Assembly (NCBI RefSeq): GCF_024213195.1
Contig: NZ_JANAVF010000009.1
Location: forward strand, 124,001 to 188,000
DNA: 64,000 bases
Direction of reading: 5' to 3'
Source of the DNA: Streptomyces sp. TBY4
GTDB taxonomy: Bacteria; Actinomycetota; Actinomycetes; Streptomycetales; Streptomycetaceae
The first letter of the stretch is position 1. Each line of letters opens with the position of its first letter. The notes under the pieces were generated by a model. That model had not been told where the DNA came from, ran no database searches, and saw nothing but the letters and a program-made list of their open reading frames with translations. A program made the translations under genes and the position numbers. Below, in pieces: positions 63,606 through 64,000 of the stretch.

Positions 63606-64000
63606 ATGCAGCCCAATGCCCTGCTCGACGCCCTCCTCGCCGAGGCGGGCATGTCCCATGCCGGACTCGCCGCGCACGTGAACCAGGCGGGCCGCACGCG
63701 CGGACTCGCCCTGCGGTACGAACACACCGCCGTGACCCGGTGGTTGAAGGGCCAGCGCCCGCGCGGCCAGGTCCCGGACCTGATCTGCGAGGTGATCGGG
63801 GGCCGGCTGCGGCGCCCGCTGTCGCTGGACGACGTGGGCTTCGGCGTGCCCGGGCAGCCCGCCGATCCCCATGGGTCCCCGCTCAGCGGCTTCGTCGACC
63901 GCGCCGCCGCCCTGTGGCGTTCCGACGGCAACGGCCGCCAGCCCCTCGACGCCGGGGCCCTCACGGGTACCCCCGCGGTGATGCCCGTGTGGGAGTGGGA
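63606..64000 (+). CDS. HTH transcriptional regulator, 3' part outside window
   Basis: 131 residues visible from ATG 63606 with GGAGGGGCCC upstream; the frame is open to the window end. It begins MQPNALLDALLAEAGMSHAG, then LAAHVNQAGRTRGLALRYEH and TAVTRWLKGQRPRGQVPDLI, then SLDDVGFGVPGQP. The first part is an XRE-like helix-turn-helix of a type common in Streptomyces, where longer proteins with TPR-like C-termini act in development or antibiotic control. Which of these it is cannot be decided from the fragment. Confidence 0.85.
   Translation, partial: MQPNALLDALLAEAGMSHAGLAAHVNQAGRTRGLALRYEHTAVTRWLKGQRPRGQVPDLICEVIGGRLRRPLSLDDVGFGVPGQPADPHGSPLSGFVDRAAALWRSDGNGRQPLDAGALTGTPAVMPVWEW

Overview
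The window is high-GC actinobacterial chromosome, almost certainly Streptomyces. The signs are strong GC bias at third codon positions, many GTG starts, leaderless genes with a TANNNT box 6-7 bases before the start codon, a Pup-proteasome locus, and Streptomyces-type lipoproteins and regulators. The order metH ... arc-dop-pup-prcBA ... pafA ... pafBC-tatAC ... glnA4 ... infC-rpmI-rplT ... pheST matches what I recall of the core region around SCO1657 to SCO1593 of S. coelicolor. I see no tRNA, rRNA, transposase, CRISPR array or prophage.

Layout. 1-12.4 kb: the 3' end of metH, a HAD phosphatase, two tandem orphan peptide-binding lipoproteins, an orphan NarL-type response regulator, a RecB-like Fe-S nuclease divergent from a site-2 protease, trmI and a secreted protein. 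12.4-26.8 kb: ferredoxin, then the Pup-proteasome system: arc (unfoldase), dop (depupylase), pup, an endonuclease VII-like gene, prcB, prcA, a LacI/MFS pair, pafA (Pup ligase), two FKBP isomerases and the WYL regulators pafB and pafC. 26.8-33.4 kb: two small proteins, tatA-tatC, a diacylglycerol-kinase-like lipid kinase, a HelY/Mtr4-type helicase and a TetR regulator. 33.4-42 kb: RluA pseudouridine synthase, serine hydrolase, siderophore-interacting flavoprotein behind an iron-box-like site, 5'-3' exonuclease, XRE-cupin regulator with a BtuF-like protein, and a TDT-family transporter divergent from a LysR regulator.

42-48.8 kb: a compact catabolic cluster of GATase hydrolase, amine/amino-acid permease and GntR regulator on the minus strand, divergent from a GlnA4-type gamma-glutamylamide synthetase, aldehyde dehydrogenase and SDR. 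It fits uptake and gamma-glutamylation of ethanolamine, oxidation, and hydrolytic release. The motif GCAATGGTT occurs upstream of both the permease and the divergent promoter region. 48.9-54.9 kb: secreted HAD-like phosphatase, PLP deaminase/aldolase, a membrane-anchored protein overlapping a mycosin, SseB-like protein and DUF1844. 55-64 kb: infC (with an apparent ATC start behind a structured leader), rpmI, rplT, a SpoU methyltransferase, a PAS histidine kinase, pheS-pheT, a long repeat-containing gap, and the start of an HTH regulator that runs off the window.

Two larger-scale features stand out. A GC-rich inverted repeat family occurs at about 36.1, 41.9 and 63.1 kb. The C-versus-G bias of the + strand also flips inside dop near 15.9 kb, whichever way the genes point.
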